A stretch of 64,000 nucleotides of DNA from Spirodela intermedia. Lineage: Eukaryota; Streptophyta; Magnoliopsida; Alismatales; Araceae. Position 1 is the first letter of the stretch, and the number at the start of each line of letters is the position of its first letter. This document shows positions 36,557 through 49,100 of the stretch, in pieces. The notes beneath the pieces were generated by a model. That model was not told the DNA's origin and did no database searches. It saw only the letters and a list, made by a program, of their open reading frames with translations. The DNA lies in contig LR746267.1 in the NCBI GenBank assembly GCA_902729315.2, positions 4,279,386-4,343,385 on the forward strand, written 5' to 3'. The position numbers were made by a program, and so were the translations under genes.

Positions 36557-36849
36557 ATGCTTAAAGTTTGATGGGCTGACCGGTACTCAGTGCACATATC
36601 TACTGTTTGAAATCAACAATAAAATATTATTAAGGTGTAAGGTTTGCTATAAGATTAGTAGCGTGAAGTCGATTAGAATGTTTAGTAGGCAAACCTTGTA
36701 CATTTTTTTTTATTGCCATAAATATATGTGCACAGAATACCGGTCAGCCCATCAAATTTGAGCATTGTAATTTAAGCATATGTACAATAAAAAAAATTGT
36801 GTAAGGTTTGCCAACTAAACACTCTTAATCAACTTCACCCAACTAATCT
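36557..36849. repeat. Interleaved inverted repeats (A-B-A'-B' arrangement)
   Basis: Segment A (36557-36599, GGGCTGACCGGTACTCAG core) is the inverse of A' (36723-36765, core GGTCAGCCC). Segment B (36653-36715, core TTTAGTAGGCAAACCTTG) is the inverse of B' (36785-36849, core AAGGTTTGCCAACTAAAC). The two pairs interlock instead of nesting. This is what results if one copy of a short element lies inverted inside, or next to, two parts of another copy. Confidence 0.75.
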
Positions 36850-39478
36850 GGTGGTTAAAATTTAAATCCACGATCATTAAAACTATTCGGTAATTTGATG
36901 TTCGAATCAATCTTCCAACTAGTGCTGTATAGAGCGAATCAAAAATTTCAATGTCCGGGAATTAAAAACTCGAACCAAGTTTAGCAAACTAATCTAATTA
37001 TGAAAACATTTAATCCGCAATCTATAAAGACATCCTGAATCGGTATTAGAATCAGCATTCCAACTAGTGTGCGGTATAAACTACCCATTCTGAAATCAGG
37101 CGATTAAACTTTTAATGTGTACACAAAATTATACTAGTTAAAGTGTACCAATTATAACATTTAATTTAGAATCAATAAAGCATTTTCAGAGAAACTTTAA
37201 TTATAGCCAATCAAACTTTTAATTCTTATCATCAGTAACCCAAGGTTCCAACAAACAATAGAGTAAACTTAGTCTAAAAATGGCATCACCCACTCAATAT
37301 TCCAGAAAGGTTCAATTGTTCATGAGAGCGATCAAAAATTAGTTGATCATGGTCTGAATATAATACAAACTATTATGGCAAGAAATAATGTCTCCAATAA
37401 GGCAGACCATGGACCATGGAATCCAATTGCTAATCATAAATGGGAAATTTTTATCTTGACCCCATTTTACTTTTCACTAAAGAATACAAGGAGTTGACCT
37501 TTTGGTTTAAACCACCTCCAGTCCCCAGCCCCAAAGCATCTCAACGTGCTTTAGAGGCTATTAAAATATCTGAAGTCAGTATGGGGGCTTCGATCATTAT
37601 TGTCTTAGTTTCCACGAGTACCCTAGCAGCTCCTAATTGACATCAGAAATTTCTTCTTTCTGTGCAATTAGTTATTAGTGGCTTAATAGTTTCAAGTCCT
37701 TGAATGAATCAGCAATAAAACATTATTAAGCCATCTAAACCCTCACAAAGGCTTCTTGGTACACCAAGGGTACACTTATCCATACTTAGCATGGTTGACA
37801 TTAACCCAGCCAAGGAGAATTGGTGAGTATACACCGTGCAGCCTTTAATTTAGCATCCCTAAGGTAATATCACCTTCATTGGAGTAGGATGACTGCAGCC
37901 CTCTGACAAGGATTCTTTGATTGCAGCCTCTAACTAGTGACTTCGATACATGTTTAGATCCTCATTTCTGAGGGCAAAGGCATCAGAAATTATCCATTCC
38001 CCGTACTTCGAGTGAAGTAGGGATTCCCTTTAGTGGACAGCAAGATATGGTGCAAGCCACTTCAACAATCTTGGTAAGGATTCATCAAACAGCTGTTTTC
38101 ACCTTGGTACCCCAGAGTAGAGGGTAGAAAAATGATAGCATAGAATGCTTCAACGATTCAAGTCAGAGAACAGAGCTATACGATGACAGGTCTCAGGGGG
38201 GGAGAATTACTGATCGTTCAAAAAAGTTACTCTGAAACCCCTAACCCTTTTCTTCTATGAGGAGAAAACCACTAGATTTTTTTAAAAGGCAAATAACGTG
38301 GAGCCAAAAGATTCATACGCAGTGTACGGTGCCCAAGACAAAATTTCCCTCAAGTATCACCAACAAACACAAGCATCCTTAGTATTCACTGGACAGGCTG
38401 ATCCAGAAAATGAGACCTGCTGATGATTTTGGCCATGCTAATAGCAGTACTGATGCAGGAAACCACAAGCTAAGTAAGCTGTGATCGAATTATCCAGAAA
38501 ATTGCCTGACTTATGGTGGTTAATGAATTATCTTCTTCAGAGCAGGAATAGTTTTTTTTAATTATCCTCAAGACGGAGGAACCATACACACCCAAAGAAA
38601 AATCGTTTTGACACTTACAATACTAAGAACCATGAAAAATCTAAAATTTGAGCAAAACATTACAACAGAGCATCAAATCACGTCAACCATAAACTTGCCT
38701 TGGAGAGTTTACATTAGCAAGTATAATGAAGAGGAAGAAACAGAATAGTTCAGAAACGCACATGGCCAGAATAATACACACGAACTTGGATACCTTTATC
38801 AACTTCCACTGTCTGCTTTAGATCCACCGTTTATAGCTGAAGTGCACTGAAGAAGCTATGAAACAAACAAATCACGAGAACTTAATAGGAACATCCCACA
38901 AAGCAAGCATACCAGTAAATAAATGCATGTAAACAAGAAAAATGAGGAAATTCGACATGCTATTTTAATTGTTAAATTTATTAGACCATGCTAACCAAAT
39001 CTGGCTGCAAGGTTCAAGAGGAAAGGGTTTCAGTTTTATGTCCAGGAAAGATTGAGAGCAGCCAAGCAGGAAAGAATGTGAAGAATACAGAATAGCATGT
39101 TCATGACTGAAAGGAGGATCTATTAGAAAATACTCGGCATACATGTAACTAGCTACCCAGGCTTGCTCTACAGGAAATAAATTTAAAGCTACATTATACA
39201 CGCATATTCCATGTTGTGGAAATTGGAACTGGAAGTAGAAAAATACAAACTTGTTTTCCGGAGATCAACACAATCAAGAAAATACTAACGACCCAATGAA
39301 AGTAAAATGGCATGCCTTCATAGTACCAGAAAGAATAGATATAATTGGTTAAATTGAAGGACAAAATGTGATTCGTTGGATAACGTTCAAGATAGTATTG
39401 ACATGAGTTTTCAGCAGAACAGTAGTGGTTACCATAGGCAAATCTTAATTTCCAGAAGCATTTTAAAAGAATCCTCTC
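36850..39478. other. Intergenic or 3' flank of the minus-strand candidate gene
   Basis: No motif is recognised. An open frame at 37440-37640 on the plus strand has a Pro-rich stretch but no support. Part of this region could be 3' UTR of the candidate minus-strand gene. Confidence 0.35.
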
Positions 39479-41062
39479 TCATGCTTTGCTTCTACATTCC
39501 ATCATATTATGGCCATCGCCTGCAACCAGCTCCCTCCAGTCAATGAAATAATGCTTGTGCTACAAGAGAACGCAACCAGTATTCCAATACTTTTTTAGTA
39601 GAAATGAAGCAGCTAGCCTAGATTTCACTACAGCTCAGTATCTTTCATGTCCTCCGCCATCAAAGATATATTTTAAAAAATAACCTCAACTATCAATGAA
39701 TTCTAAGTGGTCATTATACACAAGGAAATTAATATTCTTAGGAGGTGACAGTTAAATCCTAAATATGTTGATATTGCCTCAGACTACCAATTCCTTTCTT
39801 GAAGGCATTAGTGGCCGTACACAATATCATAGAGTCTGTGTAAAGGAAAAAAACTAAAATATACAGAATCTAAAATAAATCGCTTCTTCAATCATAACAT
39901 CTCTGGTGTCCAGGATGAATCATATTTGACGTAACGAATGCACCAGGAAAACATCCATAGACACATTTTGCACAATCTTCTTCATACATTTCATCATGTG
40001 ATCATCACTGAATTGCTCTTTCTCTCTTCTTTTTTCTTTCACTATCTGGTAATCCTCCAATGTCAATTTCAAGGTCTCAATCACATTTGACCCGCAATAA
40101 CTTACTATATGAATGACGGAGACAAAAATGCAGACTAAATCATTTAAGAGAACGAGGAACAGGGATAAATGAGCCTACTATACCCACAAACTGATGTCAT
40201 ATGGTCTCTAGAAGCTTATAGTCATATAGATGAGCCTACTATACGCACAAACTTCTGTAAAACAAGGAAGCGCTCAAAGGTAGTCCAGATGGCTAGATAT
40301 ATACTGCATTAAAGTATTTGGTTAAAAATGCTCTTTTGACAGAGAAAGGTAATTTCTTGTCATATTATTTGGTGCTCGCTCATATAATGTAGGAAACTAG
40401 ATGTTCTTCATAAATGACTACAATAAACCATGAGAAATTAACTCACATAGGACCAAAGTCAATATGTCGGCCTTTTCGCAGAGTCATTATGTCAGTGAAC
40501 ACATTTTCTGTAAACTGATGGAGTTACTTGATATTGCAAGTACTATTACCGACAAAAACCACTCCAACAGAATGATTGATGGCTACTATGAATGTGGAAA
40601 ACGTCTACAACACGGAAAACAATGTCTCATATGGAAGCAGATTAATACCTCCATAATCACTTGACAAAGTCAGTAGAAAGTGGAATGTATAGAACAGCCG
40701 GTTTAAGTATATGAAGTAATCAGCATTAAATACAGATTAGAGCTTAAAATATTGGGTCTAATCTTTGAGGCATTAGCTTATTACAAACAACACAATTTTC
40801 CTGAAAGAATTTATATATTTTCAGAACTGAAAACCTGTTTGGATGCTACAAAACATTATTATAAGGCATTCACTAAAAATACTTTTCTAGGAGAAAATGA
40901 GCGAGATGGAAGCCTCGATGGAAATAAAATAGAAAACCATTTTATGGCTTAAACTCTTAATATAACATTTACCTCATCCAGCACTATGTCATTGTAGTGG
41001 TTCAAGAAGGTCATGGCCTTGACAGCAGCAGAGTTATCATTATTGTAACAAGACAAGGTTCA
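39479..41062 (-). CDS. Candidate multi-exon gene or gene remnant, product unrecognised
   Basis: Three minus-strand segments read like exons and join in phase. Segment 1 is 41059-40973 (residues include NDNSAAVKAMTFLNHYND) and ends at a GTAAAT donor. Segment 2 is 40514-40447 (FTENVFTDIMTLRKGRHID), between a CAG acceptor and a GTGAGT donor. Segment 3 is 40100-39920 (GSNVIETLKLTLEDYQIV, then a Lys/Arg/Glu-rich helix-like stretch). A possible last exon, 39559-39479, follows a good acceptor (TTCTCTTGTAG) and reads FIDWRELVAGDGHNMMEC before a stop. How segment 3 joins it is unclear. A TGA sits just after the best acceptor for segment 1, so the upstream part is unsolved and the locus may be broken. 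The more GC-rich block at 41270-41790 could hold its 5' end. I do not recognise the protein family. Confidence 0.4.
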
Positions 41063-41269
41063 CTGGGTAAGCGGAAGCACGGAGGCATATATCAGTGAAC
41101 GTTTTGCCATCGGGAAGGGTGAAAAGTACCTAAGAATGACTCGAGAACTTGGTACCATGCCGAGATCAGCATTTTATCACGACCTCCACCACAGTGGCTT
41201 TTAATGGTCCGAAATTACAACGAAGTCTAGAAAAGTGAATAGGACATTGTTAGAGATAACATTTACAAG

Positions 41270-41790
41270 TAGGTGAAGATGACAAAGGCTAGAGTCGAAC
41301 CCTCCTTCCCCGGGGTGGGGGATGAGGGAGAAGTCCGGGAAGCTGCTGCAGGAGCCGGCTTAACCCATATGCATACCACAGTCGAAAATACTCCTCTTCC
41401 TGGCCACAGTCGCCACCACGCAACTCTTCCATACTGCCTGCAACGCCCCTGTGGGTCATCACCATTGGTCGTGACATCAGAGAGGCAAAAAACCGGAAGA
41501 GAGCGGACGAAGAAGATCGGAGGTCTGATAACTTGCCGAGAACTCAGCATTCGACCGCCGTGGTCCGAAGAAGAGGCGATCTCCGATTCCTCCGAGAGGG
41601 GTTGCCAATGGGCTCTGCCAGGCGAAGACCTCTCGGCAATGTTGGCGGGAACGAGGGAAAATCACGGAGCAGCTGAGGGCAATTTGAGACAACAGCAGAC
41701 CCGTAAGTCAGTCAGAGTCCGGATCCTAATCGGTTCAAATCTTCTCTTTAGTAAATCGTCGGATGGATCTGATACGAGACTTTAAAATGG
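41270..41790 (-). other. GC-richer block, possible 5' exon/leader
   Basis: This block is far less AT-rich than the DNA on either side and is open in several frames on both strands. On the minus strand a frame with MTHRGVAGSMEELRGG runs to a possible donor (GTGGTATGC) near 41375. It would fit as the first exon or leader of the candidate gene just downstream on that strand. A GGTTCGACTCTAGCC stretch near 41292 looks like a tRNA T-arm or Pol III box B, which could instead point to a SINE relic. Confidence 0.3.
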
Positions 41791-44700
41791 ATGTGGTCTT
41801 CCAATAATCTAATTCTCCTTTGGGGGGGGGGGGGGTACAGGTGGGGTATACTTCTAAATATACCACGTTTTCTGGGTACCGACGGGAATATATTGTAAGG
41901 TAGGGAAAAGAAGGGAGTGGTCAATACATTTAAAAAAAAAAATTGTGTAATTTTTTTTTAAAAAACTATATAAATTGGAGCCTTTTTTCAACATATGAGA
42001 ATGTATAAAACTTAAAAAAATTAAATTATTTTCTTGGATTGTTGATGTGAAAAACTAGTTGAACATTATTAACTAAAAATTGAACCTTTTCATTTTTAGG
42101 ATTATGTGAAAAATATAAAACGATTGGAAGATATTTTAAGTCAAAACAGATTAATAATGATTCACATCATATATATAAAGACCTATTGGTTTGGCACAGA
42201 AAATAGGGAGTTATTGGAATCTATAGATGCTAGATGATTTGCAAGAAAACAAATCCATTTACATTGAATTTAGAGCTATTTACAAATATTGAAACCTTCT
42301 TGTACCTACATTTTTCACATATAGATCAAATTACACACCATCATGATCAAAAGTCCTTGCTTTCCCTAATATTCATGGTTTCTATTTTCAATCAATGCAC
42401 AAAAATAATTGGGGGCATCTTTTTTGCTAAATTTTCTTGATTGTTGATTATACTTTGAATGACATGATATTAAAAAATGTGTAATATACTAATGTGAAAA
42501 TTACCATGTTACCCTTTTGGCATCTTGTGGATACTCTCTTCATTAAATATATATTATTCTAATTATCTCTTTTGGCTCTTATTAGAATACCTTAGCAATG
42601 CATTTTCTTTTCTTTCTCCGATGTATATTTCCTCCATCCCCTCTAATTTCAACTGTATGATTACTCACATGTTTTTAAGCATGTGAATCACTTTGAAGGC
42701 TCCAAAACAACTTATGTCTCATAGCTTTCTTCTATGATGAGTCCTTGTTCATGTATCGACTTCTCGAAAATATCAAAACGATAAGGGTTTATCTAATGTT
42801 CAATGGATAAGACACTTATCTAATGTTCTAAACTCTCTTCTCTAGAGTTTCATGAAGATTTCTAGATGGTTGTGGTCATCTCTTGTTTTCACAACCTTTT
42901 GTTTTATGTTGTATTTAACCTTCATGAATTAGGTTTATAATAGCTTATCTCATTAAAATGGTTTGGATTTTTTTTTATATTATCAAAGAGAATGACTTAA
43001 GTTGTTGATAAGTATAAATTAGTAGTTATATTTATACATTAATATTGTATATATACATATTAATTAATAGGTAGAGAATATAATTATACATATATTACTA
43101 ACTCATTATGACATTTATAATATTTTATCATTTAAGTTCTAATATATATTCTTTTATTTATATTATGAGATTAACCTTACTTGACTTCATAAAAGTCAAG
43201 TGATGATTCTCTCACATTTTATTGATAATTATTTGATTGTAAAGATTTAAGTAAGCTTTTATTATGAGTTAAAGGTAATGAAAGAAGCCCAAGTCTTCGG
43301 CTCAAGGAAAAACTCAAGTCTTATAAAGAAAGTCAACCTAATATATTTATGAGCCCAAAAGAGTACATCACCTTGGCTTAACCCATTTAAACTTAAAAGG
43401 GCTATCAAGGTTTAGGTTATCCATCTTAGGGCACCTTAAGATGATATTAAGAGAAGGATTAGAATGTTGTCCTCATAGAAGAATTTGGGTCGTCTATCAA
43501 GAGAGTCGATTATTAATCATAACCATTTATTAGAGGGATTTAATTCTCTAGAGGTTTAAGATATCTCACCTCTTCTTGCAGGGCACTTTTTGATTCCCTC
43601 TCTAGTAATATCTACTTGAAGGAAAAAATGGAAAAATTAAGATCAAGTCAATGACATTCTTATGTCTAATATTATAGTGGAAAAGAGACTACTTAGAATG
43701 CATTAAAATCGTCATGGATCAAACATTACTTGGCCTAAGACTGGCACACAACGAACTGTGTAAGATCTAGATTTGGAGCATCCTTATAATATTCTCTATG
43801 AATAGATTAACTCTTAGTTTGAATTAATTATATCATTTATTCTATCATTTTATTGTATTAGATCTATTTTCTTCTCTTTGTTACACTTTTCATTTCTCTT
43901 GTCTTTACCTTTATTAAATTAATTTTGCCCTTCACAATCTCAAGTATATCTATATATATAAGAAATAAAATAAGTAAAATTATTACTCTCATTACCTACA
44001 CTCTTTGAGGATCAACTCTTACTTATCTTAAATAGAAGACTAAGGTTTGATAAATATTATTACATGAACTTAGTTGCATCACGACGACATATTTAACCCT
44101 TAAATCAAGTTCATTAATTGCCTATTGAGCAATGAATAGCATTTGTCATTTTTATAGCTTTTATATTCTTTTGATTTTCAATTCTTGAAAATGTCTCAAA
44201 TATATTATAAGCATCAAATACTTGTTTTGTAGTTTTCATATTCATTCTAGCACCTAATACTTTTGGTATTTCACCCCTAAATGCTTTCAAATCTAATATA
44301 TACTATTTCTTCCCAACTTTTCATAGAGATTGTCCCCCTTTTACTCATTAATCACATTTTAGTAACATATATACTTTTCTTCGAAGGATTAAATGAATAA
44401 ATAAAAATCCTAAGACAAGCATGATCATATAATTTATGGAAAATACTTCGAAGATAAAGGTACCAAGGCAATACAAGCATGCAAAATTTGTCAAGACACG
44501 AGATGTAGCCTCATAATACAATTATAGGGAGCCTCAAATCATGTACATAATCATCTTGTGTCCTCGTGACTTGAAAAACGAATGTGTATCACTAATTATG
44601 AAATAAATGTGAAAAGGAATGCATATGATCTATATTCAAGTCATATTTTGGGGGTTCTCAAAATCATGAAATTATTTTAATCACTAGTTCACTATCACAA

Positions 44701-45063
44701 TCATGAAATAAATGTTTTAATAATTAGACCTTGGACATTCTAATCTGCTCAAAATATCATTTGAAACTGAATTTATTAGTTCCAAGTTTCCAAAGATCTA
44801 TATATATCATTAATGGAGAAAATTAAACGTTAAGGGAAAAGATATACAAACGAAGTTAAATGCAAAAAAGGTGATATCATTAAGTTCATGGTTGAAACTT
44901 AAGCTCTCAACTATGGAGGAAGCTAAACACCTAACTATCATTAACTATAGTAGAAAAGTGAAAGGAGTCTTTCTAAGAGGAAAATGAAGTAAAAAAGAAA
45001 AGAAAATTATTTCCTTCAAAACATATAGTAAACTTAGGAGGTCACCTAGAACAATTAATGATA
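41791..45063. other. AT-rich intergenic DNA
   Basis: It begins with a 14-base G run near 41822. No gene is supported. A minus-strand stretch near 44340-44110 reads KAFRGEIPKVLGARMN and FDAYNIFETFSRIE without stops for a while, but I cannot assign it; it may belong to a decayed element together with the Gag-like frame at 45064-45285. Confidence 0.4.
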
Positions 45064-45285
45064 CTACCAAAATTGAACAAGCAGGGTTTGGTTTTTATAA
45101 ACCAAAACTCTAGAGGAGATCTGACTATCCATGATTCTAAGGAGATTACCTTTGCTTTCCTTTTGTGAAGTCACAAATGTTGAATTGTCAACTCTTTGTG
45201 ACTTCACCATGAGGCTCCTTTTACTTTCTTCATTCCTTACAATAGTAATAATTTCTTGTAAAGCCAAATGCTTTTGCTTTCCCAA
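45064..45285 (-). pseudogene. Probable Copia Gag fragment
   Basis: This 73-residue minus-strand frame reads KHLALQEIITIVRNEESKR. It resembles the Copia Gag segment LTLxEVxxALLxEExRR just before the zinc knuckle. No knuckle or LTR is visible, so the assignment rests on this short match. Confidence 0.4.
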
Positions 45286-46181
45286 TATTTAAGCTTGAGT
45301 ATGATCAAGGATGATGGAATGTAGGGAAAATTAGAGGTTGAGCATGCATGATGATGAATTGCTGAAGACCATATGGCTATGAGAAGACCTTAGGTCCTCT
45401 ATAAGACAAAGTCAAGTATTTTATGAGTTTCATATATCTAAGCAAAGAAAGGGAGATTAGTCATCTCAAATTAGTCTTCTCATGAGAGGTCCCTCTGTAG
45501 ATTCTTCCCTCTATCCTCCTATCCATTCTGTTTATCAAGTTTTCCCTATTTCTTGAGTAAATCTTCTATTATATTTTTGTTTCCTTGTTTATTCGACCAT
45601 CTCTTTCTCACCACTATCTCTTAGGATCCATCATTTAGCATTAGAGAAAGAGTATACCCTCCAAATTCAGTAATTCCAAACTAAACTTCTTACAAAAGGA
45701 ATTCAAAAAAATTCTATAGGAGGCCCAACAAAAGGCCAGCACAGATAAAGTAAACAAAGAAGAAATTTTAAAAGAGTAGGCAACATTTCAAAATACACAA
45801 GTAGAAATTATTCAACAACTAGGTTCTATCACCTAGGCCATCAAAGAAGTTTGTCACAAATAATCCTTCTCATTACTTGGCCAAACAAAGAAAAAGTTCA
45901 CATGAGCTTGTTAGAAGAATGGACTATGGGTGAGTCCAACCATAGAAAATCCACCATGGGCCAAGGAGAAACAAGGGACTAGGATCCTGATCAATAACTT
46001 GACAACCTATTTAGTAATGCACACCGCCTTCTCCTATTGACCTTAGTATGGAAGGCAAAGCTCTTGCCTAGTTGTAATGGGTGGATGGCCACAAACTCTT
46101 TCAAACTTAGGATGACCTATGGCACAAAATCTTAAAATGATTCAACTCAATTAGTCTAGTTCACTCTATCAAAAAAATTCT

Positions 46182-49100
46182 GAAGGTCAAACAACAGATT
46201 GGATCATGGATTATAGAGAAGAATTTGAACTTTTGATAGTCATAATCAAAGATATTTCAAAGTAAATATTAGAGAATACTTTCATAAAACGCATGTTGAA
46301 GGATATATGGGTTGAAGTATGCTTATTTGAACTTATTAGGCTTGAGGTGATACTGAGAACTGCTCAAAAGATTAACCTGTGGAATAATGCCCTCTTTGAT
46401 TTAGCTTATTAAGCAGACTCTGTTTTGTCAACCCCCACAAAAGAGTCAAAACTTTTATTTGCATAAATGGAGAACATTGAATTGCATAACTGCAATGGTG
46501 GAATGACAATGGAAGAAGCTTGGACATTAGACAACTTCAACAACCAACACGAAAGCTAATCACCTAGATAGGGGGAGACTCAACCTCATACATGTGGAAA
46601 CCCAACCATGCTATACTCAAGGCTGTGCTTCACATGCAAAGAGAAACTCTCATTGGGTCACTACTATCAAAAGAAATCATGAATTCTCATTATTTTAGAA
46701 AAGGTTTATGCATTTCAATAACTTCTAGACATGGGAGAAGAGTCATCCAACATCCACATAGAAATGAATCATTGGCCCTCAAGGTATTTAATAAGTGTTT
46801 ATTATTATGAGTTAATAATGATTAAAATAATTTTTTTTCTAAATTAACACATGATAAATATACACTTGTTATTTTTTAATAGAGAAAACAGATTCTTAGC
46901 TAATTATATGATTTTATATGATATTTAGGTTCATGTTTTTAAGTTAAAATGAAGAAAATTAAATAAAAAAATGCAAGAAAAGGGGGGACCTATTGGCCAG
47001 CCAACACTTGGCAGCTGACCTAGAGGGTGTTGCATGAGAGTGGGAAGCTCAATCGAGGAAGCCATAAGCTATACTTGATTGACTAAGGAACCCACATAAA
47101 ACACATGTGTGACACTCCCCTTCCATGTCACCAAGGGACAACTAGGCATGGGGCAAGGAGTGTTTGTGCACAAGTGTATATGTGGTGGCAGACCACCTGA
47201 TTTTATGGAACACTCTCCCCATATGGTCATAGCCATTATGTTTTTGTGAGAGGGCACTTGAAAGCAAAGTAAGCTCATAATTATATTGATCTCAAAACCT
47301 TTGAAACAATCGATGTGGAACTAAAACATAGTTGAAACATGTCAACAAAATAATGCTGAAAATACTCCTATAGTATTAGAAGAAAACGTGGCCATGAGCT
47401 CATTATTTCAAGGGTCTTTTGGTCTTTCTTTAACCCTCTTTCATTCAGCAAGGTGACTAGCAAAGGTTTGAATCCCAACAAAGTTAAAATTTACATTTTT
47501 ATTTATTTCAACTTGCGATTTTTCTATAGAGCATTGGTCAATAGTCAAGCCGCTCAAATCCCTCAATCTTTAGTGAAATTTTTGTTAATGATTATCGTGG
47601 ATCATCGTTAGAATTGACTAATAATTTTACGTATAAAAATCATAAATTTTTTGAGGAAATCATTTTTGATTGATCAATGAACAAGTCATCATCTAGAATA
47701 AGACAATAGATTTGAGAGACTAATTGCAGCCTTAGTAGAGCATTCCAAATATGATATGAGCCTCCTCTTACTATGTGGACTTGAGTAAGGGCCTTCTAAA
47801 GATGTGCTTCACTTCCATCCAACTCAACTTTATCAAGTGATAACCATCAAAGAACCCATTGCAGTTGAACTTTTATTCTATCAAGTGATAGTCACTGAAG
47901 ATGTTTCACCAACTTCCATCATCACTTTTTGGACATGGTAAAAAGGATCCAAAGTTTGGTCACATCATGCATATCTAAGGAGAGCCTTTAAATCGTTTAG
48001 TTTAAAAATCAACAAAATTATATTCTTTAAGAAAAATTCTGAAATTTTATCTATACTATGTTATACACGTGATTGACTTGAAAACATTTCACTATTTTTG
48101 AAGCTTTTTATCAAATTAAGATAAATACATTTATTTAAAAATATTCTAAATATATTAAAATTAATATTTTTTTAATTTTATAAATTAAAATTTACATGAA
48201 TTATTATGCAACAATTAACTCAAATCAATATACTTAAATTCTCTTTAAAAAAATATTAACTAAAGCTATGAAATTTCAAGTGGAGATTGATAATAAACTA
48301 GTCATGAGTTTTCTCGATAGTAGAACAACTCACAACTTCATTGGTTACAGCATTATGAAGGAACTTAGTCCACCAATTACAAGTATCTTACAATACTAAC
48401 TGATCTAGTACTAGGGAAGAGATAACCAAAGAGTTGTCGTCAACTTACAAGTGATAGTCATCTAAGATGACCGATTGATCTTTCTTCTAGTCATGATCAA
48501 TATTGTCCCAAGAGTTCAATGGATGAAAGCCCAAAAGAACATCGAACTAGACTTCAAACAATGGATCATATCCTTCAAAATTAAAGTAGTGTAAGTGACC
48601 TTCAAAAAAAGGCTCTAAAAATTTTGTCAGTCATCTCTCTCTAATCCTTGTCATGTAGCATTAAAATGGGACAAATCTGCTATGAGATATTTTAATTAAC
48701 ACAATAGGACTTAAAGGTAAATTCAACTTCCCTCGAACATCAGCTTAGACTCCAAGTCAAGACAACTTCGCTGACATTTAAAGACTCCCAATAGAGATCT
48801 AGATCATCAAATTCCCCTAAAACAAAATTCAAAGCCAATCAACATGAGGCTCTTTAGGTACCAATATTTCTAGAAAATAAAATTAAAGAAATTGATTTGA
48901 AAAATATTAGAAATAAACATCACCCAACACTCAAATAGCCTCTTTTTAAGTCATGTTCTCCTTCTTTAAAAAAGAGATGGGTTGTGAAGATCTTACTTGG
49001 ACTATTACACCCTCAAGAAGGCAATAACCTCATAAAAAGAAGACCTTACTTGGACTATAACACCCTCAAAAAAGAGATGACTTAAACAAAGCACAAGTAT

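Noticed and set aside
37440-37640. A 66-residue plus-strand frame with FKPPPVPSP
   Set aside because: No homologous motif, start context or splice partner supports it.
41273-41785. A 170-residue plus-strand frame in the GC-richer block
   Set aside because: The block is open in several frames on both strands, and the neighbouring exon-like text is on the minus strand.
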